Source of the DNA: Zygnema cylindricum | Lineage: Eukaryota > Streptophyta > Zygnematophyceae > Zygnematales > Zygnemataceae | Direction: 5' to 3' | Length of the DNA stretch: 64,000 nt | NCBI GenBank assembly: GCA_037447655.1 | Contig: JBBHKE010000056.1 | Span: 1 to 64,000, forward strand | Shown: positions 45,753 through 56,975 of the stretch, piece by piece | How the letters are laid out: the number at the start of each line of letters is the position of its first letter | Numbering within the stretch: position 1 is the stretch's first letter | The notes under the pieces: generated by a model | What the model saw: the letters and a program-made list of their open reading frames with translations, nothing else | What the model was told of the DNA's origin: nothing | The model's database searches: none | Translations under genes and position numbers: made by a program

Positions 45753-46176
45753 TGTTACGGGACATTTAGCGTAGGATATTTTTGTCTTGTCCGTATGTTT
45801 ACTTACGTCGATCAAGTCTTGTTGACCGACTTATCCGGACGTCTCACTTTTGGTCCTGTCCGTACTTCCATACGTCGGTCCAGTCAATTGTACTTTTTCG
45901 TTACATACGTTGGTCGAGTTCTTTACGTAGAAGTCCTTTGACCGTCGGTCCGGTCTTTTGTCTTACATACATTTGTTAGAATCTAGACTAGGATTCCTTT
46001 GTTACAGCGCACCGTAGACCGCTTAGACTCCACAGTAATTAGCATTGTATATTTTGTATATAAGTGACTCTTCTCACTTAATGAAATCATCCCAAATACA
46101 AATCAATTCCTCTCTCCAATGCATTGATCTTTCTCTTGTGTACAATTTCATGGCTTCCGCCAATCCACCTCCAATA
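45753..46176 (+). repeat. C2 copia LTR, inner (plus orientation)
   Basis: It is 424 bp, starts TGTTACGGGACATTTAGCG and ends CCACCTCCAATA. Its end directly touches protease sequence of the opposite strand at 46177. Confidence 0.93.
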
Positions 46177-46515
46177 ACTATAAGATTTTAGGACGTACAT
46201 AGAATCTCTTGCTACTCCAAAACCTACAGTATTGTTGTCTTTTCTATCATAAAAAGTTACTCTATCATTATTAAATTCAGCTTTTAAGCCGTCAGAAGTG
46301 GCGACTTTCACAGAAAATAAATTCCTAGCTAGACTAGGAACAAAGAGTACGTTCTGAATGTGAATAGACACATTAGGGACGTTGACGTTGCCAGAATGAG
46401 TAGCCAACAGAATGCGGTCGTCGCCTAAACGAATCTGCATAGGAGATGATAGAGAAGAAAGGTGAGTGAACCAATCAGATCGTGGTGAAAGGTGGTGACT
46501 TGCACCACTATCTAT
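46177..46515 (-). pseudogene. C2 copia protease region
   Basis: WLIDSGASHHLSPRSDWF (46440-46515) carries the DSG catalytic motif. From 46440 the frame continues MQIRLGDDRILL, NVLFVPSLARNLFSV (flap side) and ARDSMYVLKS, then ends at the inversion junction at 46177. A frame break lies near 46515, between gag and protease. Confidence 0.88.
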
Positions 46516-47698
46516 TAGCCAATCGACGAGGTTTGAGATAGAAAAGCATACCCTTGTGGAAATTGAGTATCCGGAGTGACATAATTTGGGATATGATGGG
46601 CAACATTGCCATATCCAAATTCTGGTGAGGGAGGGAGGACAAAAGGGGAAGCTACTGGAGTGGGAAAATTAGAGTGAAAATGTGGGGAGAAAGCGGTCGA
46701 CCAATGGAGGTTAACGGGGTTTGAAGAGGCATAGTGCGCTGCGGCGTTAGAAGATTGTGGAAAGGATGGAGAAGGGGAATAATGGTGAGGATAAGGAAAA
46801 TTTGGAGGGAAAGAAATGTGTGGAGGGAGTGGGGGGGTGGGAAGAACTGGTGGGTTGACATGGGCAGCTTTGGCATTCCCTCCAAGTTTAGGGGGATTGG
46901 AAGCCTCGGCTGCTTTCTGCCTCGCCAATTTTTGACAGTCTTCAACGGAATGTCCTTTTGTTTTGCAGTAGGCGCAAAACAAACGCTGCACCCCCTTAGA
47001 GTTAGTCTTCTGATTTTTGGCAATAAAGGCATTTGCATTAGAGAGATTTGGAGCAGAAAAAGAGAGAAGTTTTGTCTCTTCATGCAAAAGTTTGCTACAA
47101 AGTGAGTGAAAAGGAATGGATTGGTCTAGATTGTCAAACGAGGAAATGAAATGGGAAAAGGTTTCAGGGAGTCCTCCCAAAAGGGTTGAAGAGAGGTCCT
47201 CGTCGGAAAGATGCACGCCTATCATGGTGCATTTTCCGGCCGACAATTCGACGGTGCTAATCCAATCCTGCATAGATTCCGACGGCTTTTTCATGGAGTT
47301 AAAAAACGCTCGTTTTTGAATTCGGCGAGCGGCCCATCTGGTTTGAATGTAAGCTGCTTGAAGACGACTCCAAGCCTCGGCGGAAGAGGAGGCGCCGCGA
47401 ATAAGACGAGTGCGCTCGGTGTAAGTGACATCACTAGACGAGCGTGCGCATCCTCATCCTTTTGTTTCCATGTAGCTATTGCCAACTCTTTGGTAGCTTT
47501 TTCTGCTGGTGTGTCAGTAGAGGAAAGGATAGGAGGTTTTGAAATTCCTATAAAATGGTCCCAAATCTTCTCGTGTTTGAAAAAATGCATGGCTGAAATT
47601 GACCAATCATAAAAGTTTTGGCCATCAAACTTCTGGATACTATTAGAAGTGGCATGGCTAGGCCCATAACCTATTGGAGGTGGATTGGCGGAAGCCAT
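46515..47698 (-). pseudogene. C2 copia gag
   Basis: The start ATG at 47698 (MASANPPPIGYGPSHATSN) lies inside the LTR, 26 bases from its edge, and the frame crosses the LTR edge and the primer site. FDGQNFYDWSISAMHFF is the capsid N-terminal motif. After a frame change near 47292, SMQDWISTVELSAGKCTMIG and LLGGLPETFSHF continue capsid, and CAYCKTKGHSVEDC is the CCHC zinc knuckle. A Pro-rich tail (PPVLPTPPLPPH...) follows. A single frameshift separates the halves. Confidence 0.9.
47661..47671 (-). other. C2 primer-binding site, half-tRNA type
   Basis: The minus strand reads GGTTATGGGCC directly after the LTR end AATA, complementary to the anticodon arm of initiator tRNA-Met. It is the same site as in C1, although the two LTRs are unrelated. 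Confidence 0.75.
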
Positions 47699-48095
47699 GA
47701 AATTGTACACAAGAGAAAGATCAATGCATTGGAGAGAGGAATTGATTTGTATTTGGGATGATTTCATTAAGTGAGAAGAGTCACTTATATACAAAATATA
47801 CAATGCTAAATACTGTGGAGTCTAAGCGCTCTACGGTGCGCTGTAACAAAGGAATCCTAGTCTAGATTCTAACAAATGTATGTAAGACAAAAGACTGGAC
47901 CGACGGTCAAAGGACTTCTACGTAAAGGACTAGACCAACGTATGTAACGAAAAAGTACAATTGACTGGACCGACGTATGGAAGTACGGACAGGACCAAAA
48001 GTGAGACGTCCGGATAAGTCGGTCAACAAGACTTGACCGACGTAAGAAAACGTACGGACAAGACAAAAATATCCTACGCTAAATGTCCTGTAACA
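47672..48095 (-). repeat. C2 copia LTR, outer right (5' LTR)
   Basis: 424 bp, ends TATTGG / TAACA on the plus strand. The flank TTTTT (48096-48100) matches the T run left of 40526. Confidence 0.93.
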
Positions 48096-48259
48096 TTTTT
48101 TTGGCATCGTGTTTTCATTAAAATTTTGCTCCAACCTATCTGTTTGATAATGCTTGAAAATTTTTACTTTCTGACTTTATTGTTTTTTTTTTGGGGTCAA
48201 GGAAGTGCAAGTTTTGAGTTGGAAAATACCATTGCTGTTTTATTTTTTGTTAGCTGGTA

Positions 48260-48911
48260 CACCGCGAATCGTAATTAGAGTAAAGAAAAAATTAGAGTAA
48301 AAAAACTAAAAAAACAATGAGAGTTATGAACGCTAATTTGTGTGATAGAACTTTTTTCACAGAGGAAGTTTACTCTAATTTATTTAAGTACTCTATATTT
48401 GGTTATGTCGGCAATAATTATCCGCGCTGAAATTATGAACACTAAATTACGTATACGTACAAAATTTGTCAGTCCGTATAGTTTTGACGTCATTATGACG
48501 TTAGTACTATTTGTCGCGCGGTTGAATGTCAGTTAATGTTCACACTGACAACGATGACAACGATGATGTCGACGATGACAACGATGATGTTGTCGATAGG
48601 CGAGAGTTATGCGAACGACTTTTTTTCGATGTGATTGATTGTTTGTTTAGTGTGATTTCACGTGCGAGCGCGATTCTATTAAATCATTATTTGTACCTTT
48701 TTACTTATAAAAGTACAATTCTGCACGGTCGGAAGTCGTCCGTACTCTACACCATTTAAGACGAACCTATATTAGAATTTTTCACGCTAATTAAACCTTA
48801 CCTTAAATAGTATAGTGAAAAATTTAGGATCATTTACTCTATTTAAGGTGATAGAGTCGAAATTTAGGGCGACCGAATTAGCGTTATTTACTCTAATTAA
48901 GATTCGCGGTG
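48260..48911. mobile_element. larger TIR element of the TA MITE family
   Basis: 652 bp between TA dinucleotides (48258-48259 and 48912-48913). It starts CACCGCGAATCGTAATTAGAG and ends CTCTAATTAAGATTCGCGGTG. It contains a GACAACGATGATGTCGACGA minisatellite-like stretch (48545-48597) that makes an Asp/Asn-rich open frame of 77 codons, probably chance. No transposase is seen, so it would need one from elsewhere. Confidence 0.85.
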
Positions 48912-48913
48912 TA

Positions 48914-50824
48914 GATGTATTAATAATATACATGTCTAAAACAACAACCTTCTTTCAGTTATGAACATCATGCGACATGATTGTTTCTTTTTTTCTTTGT
49001 TTTCGTCTCCCTTTGCCTGATTACGATTTCTTACATCCTGTTACCTCTTTTAACAAAATAAAGAATATTGAGTTTTTGTCATTCTTGATAATATAATCAA
49101 AGAGCATGTTAAGAATTCTTTTTGCTTTCATGCCAAAACCTCTCTGAGGTGATATTCAAACAAGCTATAGTTAAATGTCGACATATAAGTATTTGCCTCA
49201 TTTTTCAACTCAAATGTGATTACTATATTCGAATCAGGTTTTTATATTTGGAAATGGATGGCTGAAAACTTATATTTGCAGCAATCAAAGTGAAGGACCA
49301 ATAACAGCTCAACCAAAAGTTTGAGAAACAAACAAAACTGTACTTGTGGAAGCTGACAAAATGGCTAGAAAAGGTGACGAGTTCTTGACACCGATTACTC
49401 AATCACTCCAAGTCAATGGTGAAGGGCCTCGACCTGATTAATATTTGAGAGATGAAGAGCGAGGATAAAAAGTCCACAATTGAGGAGGAACTGCGCTTTG
49501 TTGACAGAAATGCTCGAGGCTCCTTGTATAGAATTACACCTGGTGGATGGTTTTTGTGTAAATGATATAATTTTTTTTCAATTTTTTTTTGTTGACTAAC
49601 TTGTACATTGGAACTTATCTGATTTCTATATGTGAAGTCAATCACAGGACAAACGTTCATGATCAGTTCTGTTTCAAATTTCCTTTTGGTATTGGTATTT
49701 AACAAAAGTGAAAATTTTATGTATATCATGAAGTTGCTCCTCTGTCTTCCTGCCATTACTCTGAAACAATTGATAAGAATGTATGCTCAAAACACTCAGC
49801 TTCAACTAAATGCTGAATCAAAGAATAATCAATAGTTGCATCTTGACCACCAAATAAAAAAAATAAAATGTTAGACGACTATGCCCACATGTTAGACACA
49901 TGTTGTATTTTCTTGATTGCATGGTTACATGTAAACTCGTTACCCTGACTATATTCATATGGGCACTTGAATATGAAAACATTCTTGACAGTACGGATTA
50001 CAAGACTAAGATCCTATGACCTGCATAGTAACAAGCTCTATTAAAATAAGCGCGATCTACTGAGACATTTGGTGTTCCAATCCGTGTCCATCGCTAAAAA
50101 TTAACAATCGCCATAGAGGAATACCCATGTCTTGGCTGTTTTAAAATGTGACTGCTATGTTATATCGTTCTATGAACACATGGCAAGTAGATATTAGAAT
50201 GCTCCGCGTCTCGTCTGAGATACAGGCATTCTAAGAGCTACAAAAATGACTATGCAACTACATCCTTTAGGGCTGTTGAGACCTTCCCTAAATTTTAAAC
50301 TGTTTGAAGAAGCTTGGAACCATGCTTAGTTCATTCTGCAAAACGGATTTGTAAAATTGGACTTTCCGAAACAGTTGCAAAAATATTTTATTCTTGTGCA
50401 AGTACTACTCCAAAAGAAGGATCGAACGCAGAAGCTCCCGAATCGTGACCGTTCGATCGTTTTCATTATCTAAGATCCGAAGTTCGTCAAAGATTTTAAA
50501 AACCCAAAAAAAGTACTCCTCAAGTCCAGCGTCACAAGAGCGGCGGGTCAAAACTGAGGATAAACTTTGACGGCAGATTCCTTGGAAGAACTTTTAGGGC
50601 GCCGATCATCGGAACGGACGCCAGATGACCTTAAAAGTTTTATTTAATACTTTGATATTTATGCAACCATCGGCACTACCGTACGGTACAGTACTCCACA
50701 TCGATTCGATCGGGCGAATACGATCCCGTAAAGAAAAACGAATATCGACGCTGCAAGAATATCGTACGATACCGTACCATTCATTGGCCGAACGAAAGTT
50801 CAAACCAAACACGAATGTTCACAT
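48914..50824. other. non-coding interval downstream of the MORN gene
   Basis: No confident gene. At 49270-49440 a GCAG acceptor-like site precedes short open frames ending VNGEGPRPD and TAQPKV. It could be a last exon on the plus strand but has no recognised similarity. Confidence 0.35.
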
Positions 50825-53576
50825 TCAGTTCGTAACGGCCGGGTCGTACCGTGGAGGACCCTGATTGGCGGCGCCTCTCGCCGCTGCACGTGCGATGGTT
50901 GCTGCCTTGCGAGCCTTTGCGATCGCTTGTGCGATAGAATCAGTCGCAGGACGGGCACAGGCAGCTTTGTCCGCAGCTCGCCGTGCTTCCTGCAGACAGT
51001 ACGGAAGTTCGACAGTCAGACGAGTACAGCAAACCGAATTTTGAGTACGAATGGTAGACCGGAACTGTGAGCCAAGACTGTACGGAGGACGAGTATAGAG
51101 CGATTGAACACCGATGGATCCTCAACCCTTCAAAACCCTTAGTCCGAACAAAGAAGTAAAAGTATGCCAAGAACCCTGTTACAATTTACATGCTATGAGA
51201 ACGAAACAGGAAAAGACAACTAAAATTACAAAAAAAAGACAAAATATATGTACTGCAAAAACAATGGTTGCCACTAACGAGGAATAAAGAAGAATACACA
51301 GAACCGTGTTTCACTAACTTTCAAATACACAAATTCCTTCAAAAATAACATAATTAATTGATGTCTTTCTCTTAGCCTCTCACCTGGACCACATTCATGA
51401 CCAAACTCTGGTCAATTCCGGTGGTTATGACATTTGTCGCACTTGGAGAGCTCGTGGTCTCAAAAACTCCTTTATTCCATTTTCCTCCGCGACTTTCTCC
51501 ATTCCTAAATGTGTAAAGCCCTAAACCCTGTTTCATCCCTTCGTGCCATGCTCCCTCGTATCGATGTCCATTCGAAAACTCGTAAACCCCATACCCATGC
51601 ATTTTGTCTCCGAAGTATTCTCCCATATACACATCTCCATTCCTATTGTGAACCACACACACAAACATAGAGTGCCATTAATATTACGTTAACATTTGAC
51701 TAACAACTTTACTCACATTATACATGCATTATTCCTAAAATTTGAATAACGTCAAGAATCGTTCTGGCCTGTTTTAAGATTTTAATGATGTAATACAAAA
51801 TCTTACAAAAAAATGAATATCTTTCTTGTAACATTGAACTGAAAACCAGCTAACATGTTACTGACTTTACTAGATTTCACTGGATTTCATTTGGATTTTC
51901 CTGACATTTTCCCAACATTTTCTGAAACTTAACCGGCATAACATACCAGAAATTTTTGTTTTTTAACTTCTTATTCAATCCGTTAACATGCTTGCCTATG
52001 GATGCTTATAAAAAACAAAAACTTCTCAAGAAGTCCAAAACCTTTCCAGTCAGCACTTCGTGTGATTCTCGTCTAAACACAAGGTAGAGTCACCTTTCTA
52101 AAAGACGTTTCATAATAATAAAATCCCTTCATATGAAAAGTGCTTTTCTTTTAAAGCTTTACTAACTGCATCGCCTTTTAAAGATTTATTGCAAACTCAC
52201 CTAAATGTGTATTTTCCAAATCCATGTTTGGTTCCAAACGCGAATTCTCCGACATATTTGCTTCCATCTGTACAACTTTGTGTTCCGTTTCCGTGACTTT
52301 GCCCTAGAGACCACTGTCCGGAATACAAATCCCCTGAAAAGAACCTATACACGCCAAACCCGTCTCGTAATCCTCCTCGATACTGACCACGGTATCGGTT
52401 TCCTTTCACCCATGATTCCATTCCGTAACCATCATATTTTCCCTCGCCCCAATCACCTTCATAACATCCATGACCTGAAAAAAAATAAACTCCACTTCCG
52501 TGACACTTTCCTTCATGAAATTCTCCCTCGTAATGATCCCCATTAGAATAAACTTGTACCCCAAGATCGAAAACCTTCGGTGAATCTTTCTCGGGCAGGG
52601 GGAAAATCTTCGGCGACGACACTTTTGGAGTTCTCGGCGAATCAGAGCGGTTCAATTTTTGGGGAGAGTCAAAGATGCTTGTTTGCCTATTATCCTTAGA
52701 CCCATTTTTCGTCGAAAAATTGTTGTTCCAGTTCGATTTATAAATTGGTGTTTCACAAATACTAAACTGTTCTTCCACGTGGTCATCATTTCTATCCGTA
52801 GTCGGAGAAAAATCCAAATATCTTACGCCCCATTGGAAAGCCGGAGCTAAATTTTGTCGAATACTTTCGAAACTAAAGAAACAATTAAAATTCATAATCC
52901 ACAAAAAGGGCATTCGAACTCGAAGATTCAAACTTAGAAATCCCAACTTCCGCAAAACGAGAGCGAAAAGACTAAAGAGAAGAATTACACCCCAAAGCTC
53001 GAACCACAATCCTGCCATTGAATTTTCAGGAAAAAGGAAACTTCGGAGAATTGGGGCACCGAACATTTGGAAGGCCCAGAAAAGGACAAGAAGCAGGATG
53101 AGGACGAAGGCGTAGAGGGGCTGCAGGGAGGGAGGGACGGAGGAAGGAAAAGGTGAGGGGAGGGGGGGTGAGGTAGCAAAAAAGGGGAGGAGGGGAGAGG
53201 GAGAGAGGAGAAGGAGAAGGGGGAGAGGAGACGGGAGAGGGAAGGTAGATGTCAGAGGATGGGGAAAGGGTAGCAGTGAAGAAAGGGAGAACCAGAAAGT
53301 GGTCAAAGAACAGAAAAAGGGGAGGAGAGAGAGAGAAAGAGAGAGAGAGAGGGAGAGAGAAGGTGGGGGAGAGAGGGAGCTAGGGAGAGAGGGAAAGAGG
53401 GAGAGAGGGAAAGGGAGGGAGGGAGGGAAGGAGGGAGGGAGGGAGAGAGAGGGGGAGGGAGAGAGAGAGGAGGGAGGGGGAGAAAAAGAGAGAGAGGCAG
53501 AGAGACAGCGGGAGAGAGAGGGGGAGAGGGAGGGAGAAGGGGGGAGAGGAGAAGAGAGATAAAGAGAGGGAGGGAG

Positions 53577-53607
<31 letters not shown>

Positions 53608-53630
53608 TTCCAGCAAAAATTGACAAGCAT
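50825..53630 (-). CDS. MORN-repeat membrane protein, three exons
   Basis: Exons on the minus strand: 53630 (or 53018) to 52201, 51642-51384, 50989-50825. Both introns have GT..AG ends and the frame stays open across them. The protein has hydrophobic N-terminal segments (LYAFVLILLLVLFWAF, LWFELWGVILLFSLFALVL), a Ser/Pro spacer, then about eight MORN repeats (YEGEF, YEGDW, YRGQY, YSGQW, YVGEF, YMGEY, YEGAW, RGGKW), and a last exon coding EARRAADKAACARPATDSIA and further Ala/Arg-rich sequence to a TGA at 50825. Domain order and the VQ-EARRAA tail match the plant MORN proteins often labelled PI4P 5-kinase-like or SET7/9-like, which lack those catalytic domains. The likely site is a membrane. The start is uncertain: Met at 53630 would add about 200 residues read from a CT-rich tract; Met at 53018 (MAGLWFELWG) avoids it but loses the first membrane segment. 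Confidence 0.88.
53094..53612. repeat. homopurine/homopyrimidine tract at the MORN 5' end
   Basis: About 500 bases are almost entirely A/G on the plus strand (GGGAGG, GAGAGA, GGGAGAGA units), hence C/T on the MORN coding strand. It may be 5' UTR or encode the Ser/Leu/Pro-rich N-terminus. Long mirror-like purine tracts of this kind can form triplex DNA. Confidence 0.9.
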
Positions 53631-54399
53631 TCGCGTCCAGACTAACCCCTCTGCCTACAATTCCCTCCGTCCGTACAATTGCCTGCAATTCGTGTCTGAC
53701 ACTGTCCGTACAGTTGCGCCTACCTGCACGGGACGCGGGGGGTCCGGAAGCAGCGGCCGCTCTCCTCCCGCCGCTCCCATGGAGAGAACACGGACTCCCT
53801 TTCCCCTCTCTCTCTCTCTCCCTCTCTATCTCTCTCTATTGCTCACAATTCACATTTTTCCAGGTGTTATCCGCCCATCGCTCTCTCCCCCATTTTGTCC
53901 TTTTGTGTCTTTCTGGCTCTGCTTGCGGTTGGCGAGAAACTCGCCTCCTCGCGACGCGTCGCCTGGCTTCTGGATGCGACAAACTGCAGAGCTTGGCCGG
54001 GGTAGCCGTCACACGTAACCGGCCGCAGTCACTCGTACGGTAATGTTTGTCGCATTCGGGGTAAAGGACGATTTATTTTCACATTTCCTATCGGTACTCG
54101 CTCCAAAGTCCAAACGATGATTATGATCGTATCTTTGTCTCTATCTATCCACGTAATACTTTGCTCCACGTGGATATTAACGGCTTCTAAACTTTGGATT
54201 TCACCGTTCGTCATGAATCTGTACACGTCAGCAGCGTGGTCTCCTTTCGCCGTTCTTTTGACCGTTTTGTCCTTTCTGACGAGGAACGATCCTCGAAGAG
54301 TGTTCGAACATGAAGGTGATTAACCATGGAACCGAAACTTTGCGATGTAGCTGTAATTTAGCGAGGATACTCCGTACTAATTTTTATTGTTGCGTGGTT

Positions 54400-55060
54400 C
54401 ACACATTAAAAAAGGGCATAGTTGTCCCGTGCGCATAATACGCACGAAACAAACGCGCGAATACTACGCACGATACGCATTTAACGATGAAAAAATGTTA
54501 TTAAATGCGTACCTGACTATGTAACCGTACATTTTCGTACATTTGCGTACTATTTTCGTACATTTCAGTACTTTTATGGGGTTTGAGGAGTTTTAGGGTA
54601 CATTCTCGTGCGTTCTCAAATATTTATGTTAAACAGCCAACTATTATTCGTACATTTACGTACAGTGTCCGTATTTTTCGTACTTTTGACGGTTATTATT
54701 TTGAGATTTTTAGGGTACATTTTCGTACTTTCTCGTATATTTCAGTTATACGGACTTACATTTTTCGAACATCTACGTACGGCGTCCGTATATTTCAGTA
54801 CTTTTAGGGTTAGTGATTGGGGGATTTTAGGGTGTTTAGGGTACTTCCCGTGCATTTTGTACATTCCGGTAAATTACAGTACAGCTGCCTTACATTATCC
54901 GTACTCCTAGGTTTTTTAGGGTACACATGTCGTACAATGACGTACATTTTCGTATGTTTTTCGTACGTTTTTAGGTTTTTTATAGGATTTTTTAGGGTTA
55001 AGGGGACGATTTCCGTACGTTTTCGTACATCGTACAGCGAAAACTAACGAACGGTATGAA
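54400..55060. repeat. GTAC-rich, TTTAGGG-rich degenerate repeat
   Basis: Blocks of CGTACATTTTCGTAC alternate with TTTTAGGGTACATT. GTAC occurs at 54509, 54527, 54537, 54547, 54558 and 54568. Loose units of about 100 bp can be made out. It lies upstream of the MORN gene. Confidence 0.7.
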
Positions 55061-55259
55061 AGTAACGAATACTACGTAGTTTTCGGAAAAAAGTCGAAAT
55101 CCGTACGAAAAGGACAACTATGATTTTTTAGGGTTAAGGGGACGGTTTCCGTACGTTTTCGTACATCGTACAGCGAAAACTAACGAACGGTATGAAAGTA
55201 ACGAATACTACGTAGTTTTCGGAAAAAAGTCGAAATCCGTACGAAAAGGACAACTATGA
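54986..55259. repeat. 137-bp tandem duplication
   Basis: Two adjacent copies start GATTTTTTAGGGTTAAGGGG (54986 and 55123) and run to GGACAACTATGA. They differ by very few bases (ACGATTTCC against ACGGTTTCC), so the duplication is recent. Confidence 0.92.
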
Positions 55260-55650
55260 AAAAGGGAAAAACGATGTCATAAATTTTGGGATCCGTACCC
55301 CAAATTTCATAAAATGACAAAATCGCGGCGGTGACGGTTGGGACGGTCGGTTTCGACCGTTTTGGAGCGTAGCGGCGGACAAAAGATGCAGTTCTATGCG
55401 TCAAAACTCGACAGCTGCGAAAACCAAACGGCAACTGCCGTCCGCCATCGGACATCATGTTCGGAATGCACTTTTTCGTTTTTGAAGAATTTCGAAACGA
55501 AGCGCACGGACGTGAACCGTACAAGATATTATTCCCTCGCAAACTTATGAACAAACTAGAGGACCAATCAGAAAAGAGAACATGTAATGTCAATAAAAGA
55601 AAAAAAAACACGTATGGAAAAAAAAAGGGTTACATTTTTCCCACTCATTA

Positions 55651-55765
55651 GTTCCTCCGGGGTTATTTTCGGTCAGTACAAACGCTTGCGTGGCAGTACA
55701 GTTTGTTTTGGAAGGCGTAGTACATATCATGCCCGCAAAGCGTTTCCTTTTCGTACGGGCAAGTG
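55651..55765. repeat. dispersed repeat, copy 1 (partner at 63895)
   Basis: GTTCCTCCGGGGTTATTTTC, GCTTGCGTGGCAGTACAG and GTACATATCATGCCCGCAAA recur, slightly diverged, at 63895-64000 in the same orientation. Confidence 0.85.
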
Positions 55766-55785
55766 GCTCGTATCACGACACGCTA

Positions 55786-55984
55786 CACCGTCGATCGTAT
55801 TTAGCGTGTTGAACACTAATTCGGCGCCCCTAAATTTTGACCCTTGAACCTTAAATAGAAGAAATGACGCTATTTAAGGACGTGGACCATAATTTGCCAC
55901 GTCTCCTGGCACTGAATTAGAATTAATGACGCTAATTTTTTCTTTACTCTAATAATTTCTACACGCTAAATACGATCGACGGAG
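55786..55984. mobile_element. MITE, TIR CACCGTCGATCG..., TA target duplication
   Basis: 199 bp, starts CACCGTCGATCGTATTTAGCG and ends CGCTAAATACGATCGACGGAG, with TA on both sides. The internal CTAATTCGGCGCCCCTAAAT is shared with the MITE at 19115. It interrupts the dispersed repeat shortly after its conserved block. Confidence 0.88.
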
Positions 55985-56975
55985 TACTGCATTGTAGCTA
56001 GTCCTGAAAATTAGAGCCAGTTAAGCTGTCCGTACAATTACATACACACTCTCGATGGAATTACAAACAAAAAAGTAAATGAATTGGCATTACAACCCCT
56101 AACAAACACGAAAAGAAACAAAAAACATGTGAGAAAATCTCTATTTAAAGTTGTTTTTAGTGTTTTACGCATGACAAATTTGTTTTAGGGATCGATTACA
56201 AATTAGTGGAAATCGATGTCCTTTTTTGCGACGACAAAAACGCATCTACAATGTTTTCACGGGCAGCTTTAATGTATCATTTTTTTGTCATTAACTTTCA
56301 AAATTCAAAATTATACGATTCAGAAAACGACGAATGGCTAGATTTCCTGCGGGAGCTGTGTCAGCCGTCGATCTACTCAAGGTCTATTTTTTTGAGTCGT
56401 CTTTTTTTTTGTAAAAGTGCGGTTTATGACCCGGAAATCCGAAACGCTCGTTTTGTACTTTTGTGAGCCAATAGTCTAGGGTTTAGCAATTTGTACTATG
56501 ATCTTACTTTTTTAGTTTTTTTTTGCACCTTTTATTTTTTTGTCCTGTTTTGTGTAGTAAATTTATGAACCGTGTATGTACATTTGACCGTACAATGGCC
56601 CGGTTTGTACCATCAGATAATGTCTGTTAATAAACTTTCCCATACGTGTTTTGTTTTGAGTGGTACCACGTAAGCTAAAGATTATATATCGAGAATCGTC
56701 AAAAAATTATTAACCCTGCGATGTCAATCTAGAAATACCGTACTATGTCATTGTCGTACAGTATTGTATTAATCATGCGTACCATATCATTGTACCACCG
56801 AATACTCGAAATCCTCCTCTTCGCAGACTCTTTCTTTTTAAGCCGCCGCTTTTTTTTTTGCGGTCGCAAAAAGGAGAGTGACGAGATATCTTACATTAAA
56901 GATTTTTTGCGGTGGATTCGCGTCACCTTGTCACAAGGCACAGGGTCGTTGCCACGTGCGAACATTTAAGTGGGA

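Larger units (their letters stand above)
40526..48095 (-). mobile_element. rearranged Ty1/copia element C2
   Basis: The outer LTRs (40526-40969 and 47672-48095, minus orientation) are flanked by T runs, consistent with a TTTTT target duplication. Between them, in + order: RNase H and RT on the minus strand (40970-42443), a partial minus LTR (42444-42713), pre-integrase finger, integrase, RT, RNase H on the plus strand (42714-45752), a plus LTR (45753-46176), then protease and gag on the minus strand (46177-47698). The inner inversion junctions fall exactly at LTR termini and are flanked by ATACT and ATAGT (inverted), a near 5-bp duplication. The structure fits inverted self-integration and not a simple nested insertion. 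Confidence 0.85.

Noticed and set aside
48526-48759. Asp-rich 77-codon open frame
   Set aside because: It lies wholly inside the 652-bp MITE-like element and comes from a GACAACGATGATG-type repeat. No similarity.
49270-49440. Possible terminal exon after a GCAG acceptor
   Set aside because: Two competing frames with stops, no similarity, and no upstream exon that I can link.
53299-53562. Plus-strand Glu/Arg/Gly-rich open frame in the purine tract
   Set aside because: Pure A/G sequence rarely makes stops. The frame is a by-product of the repeat.
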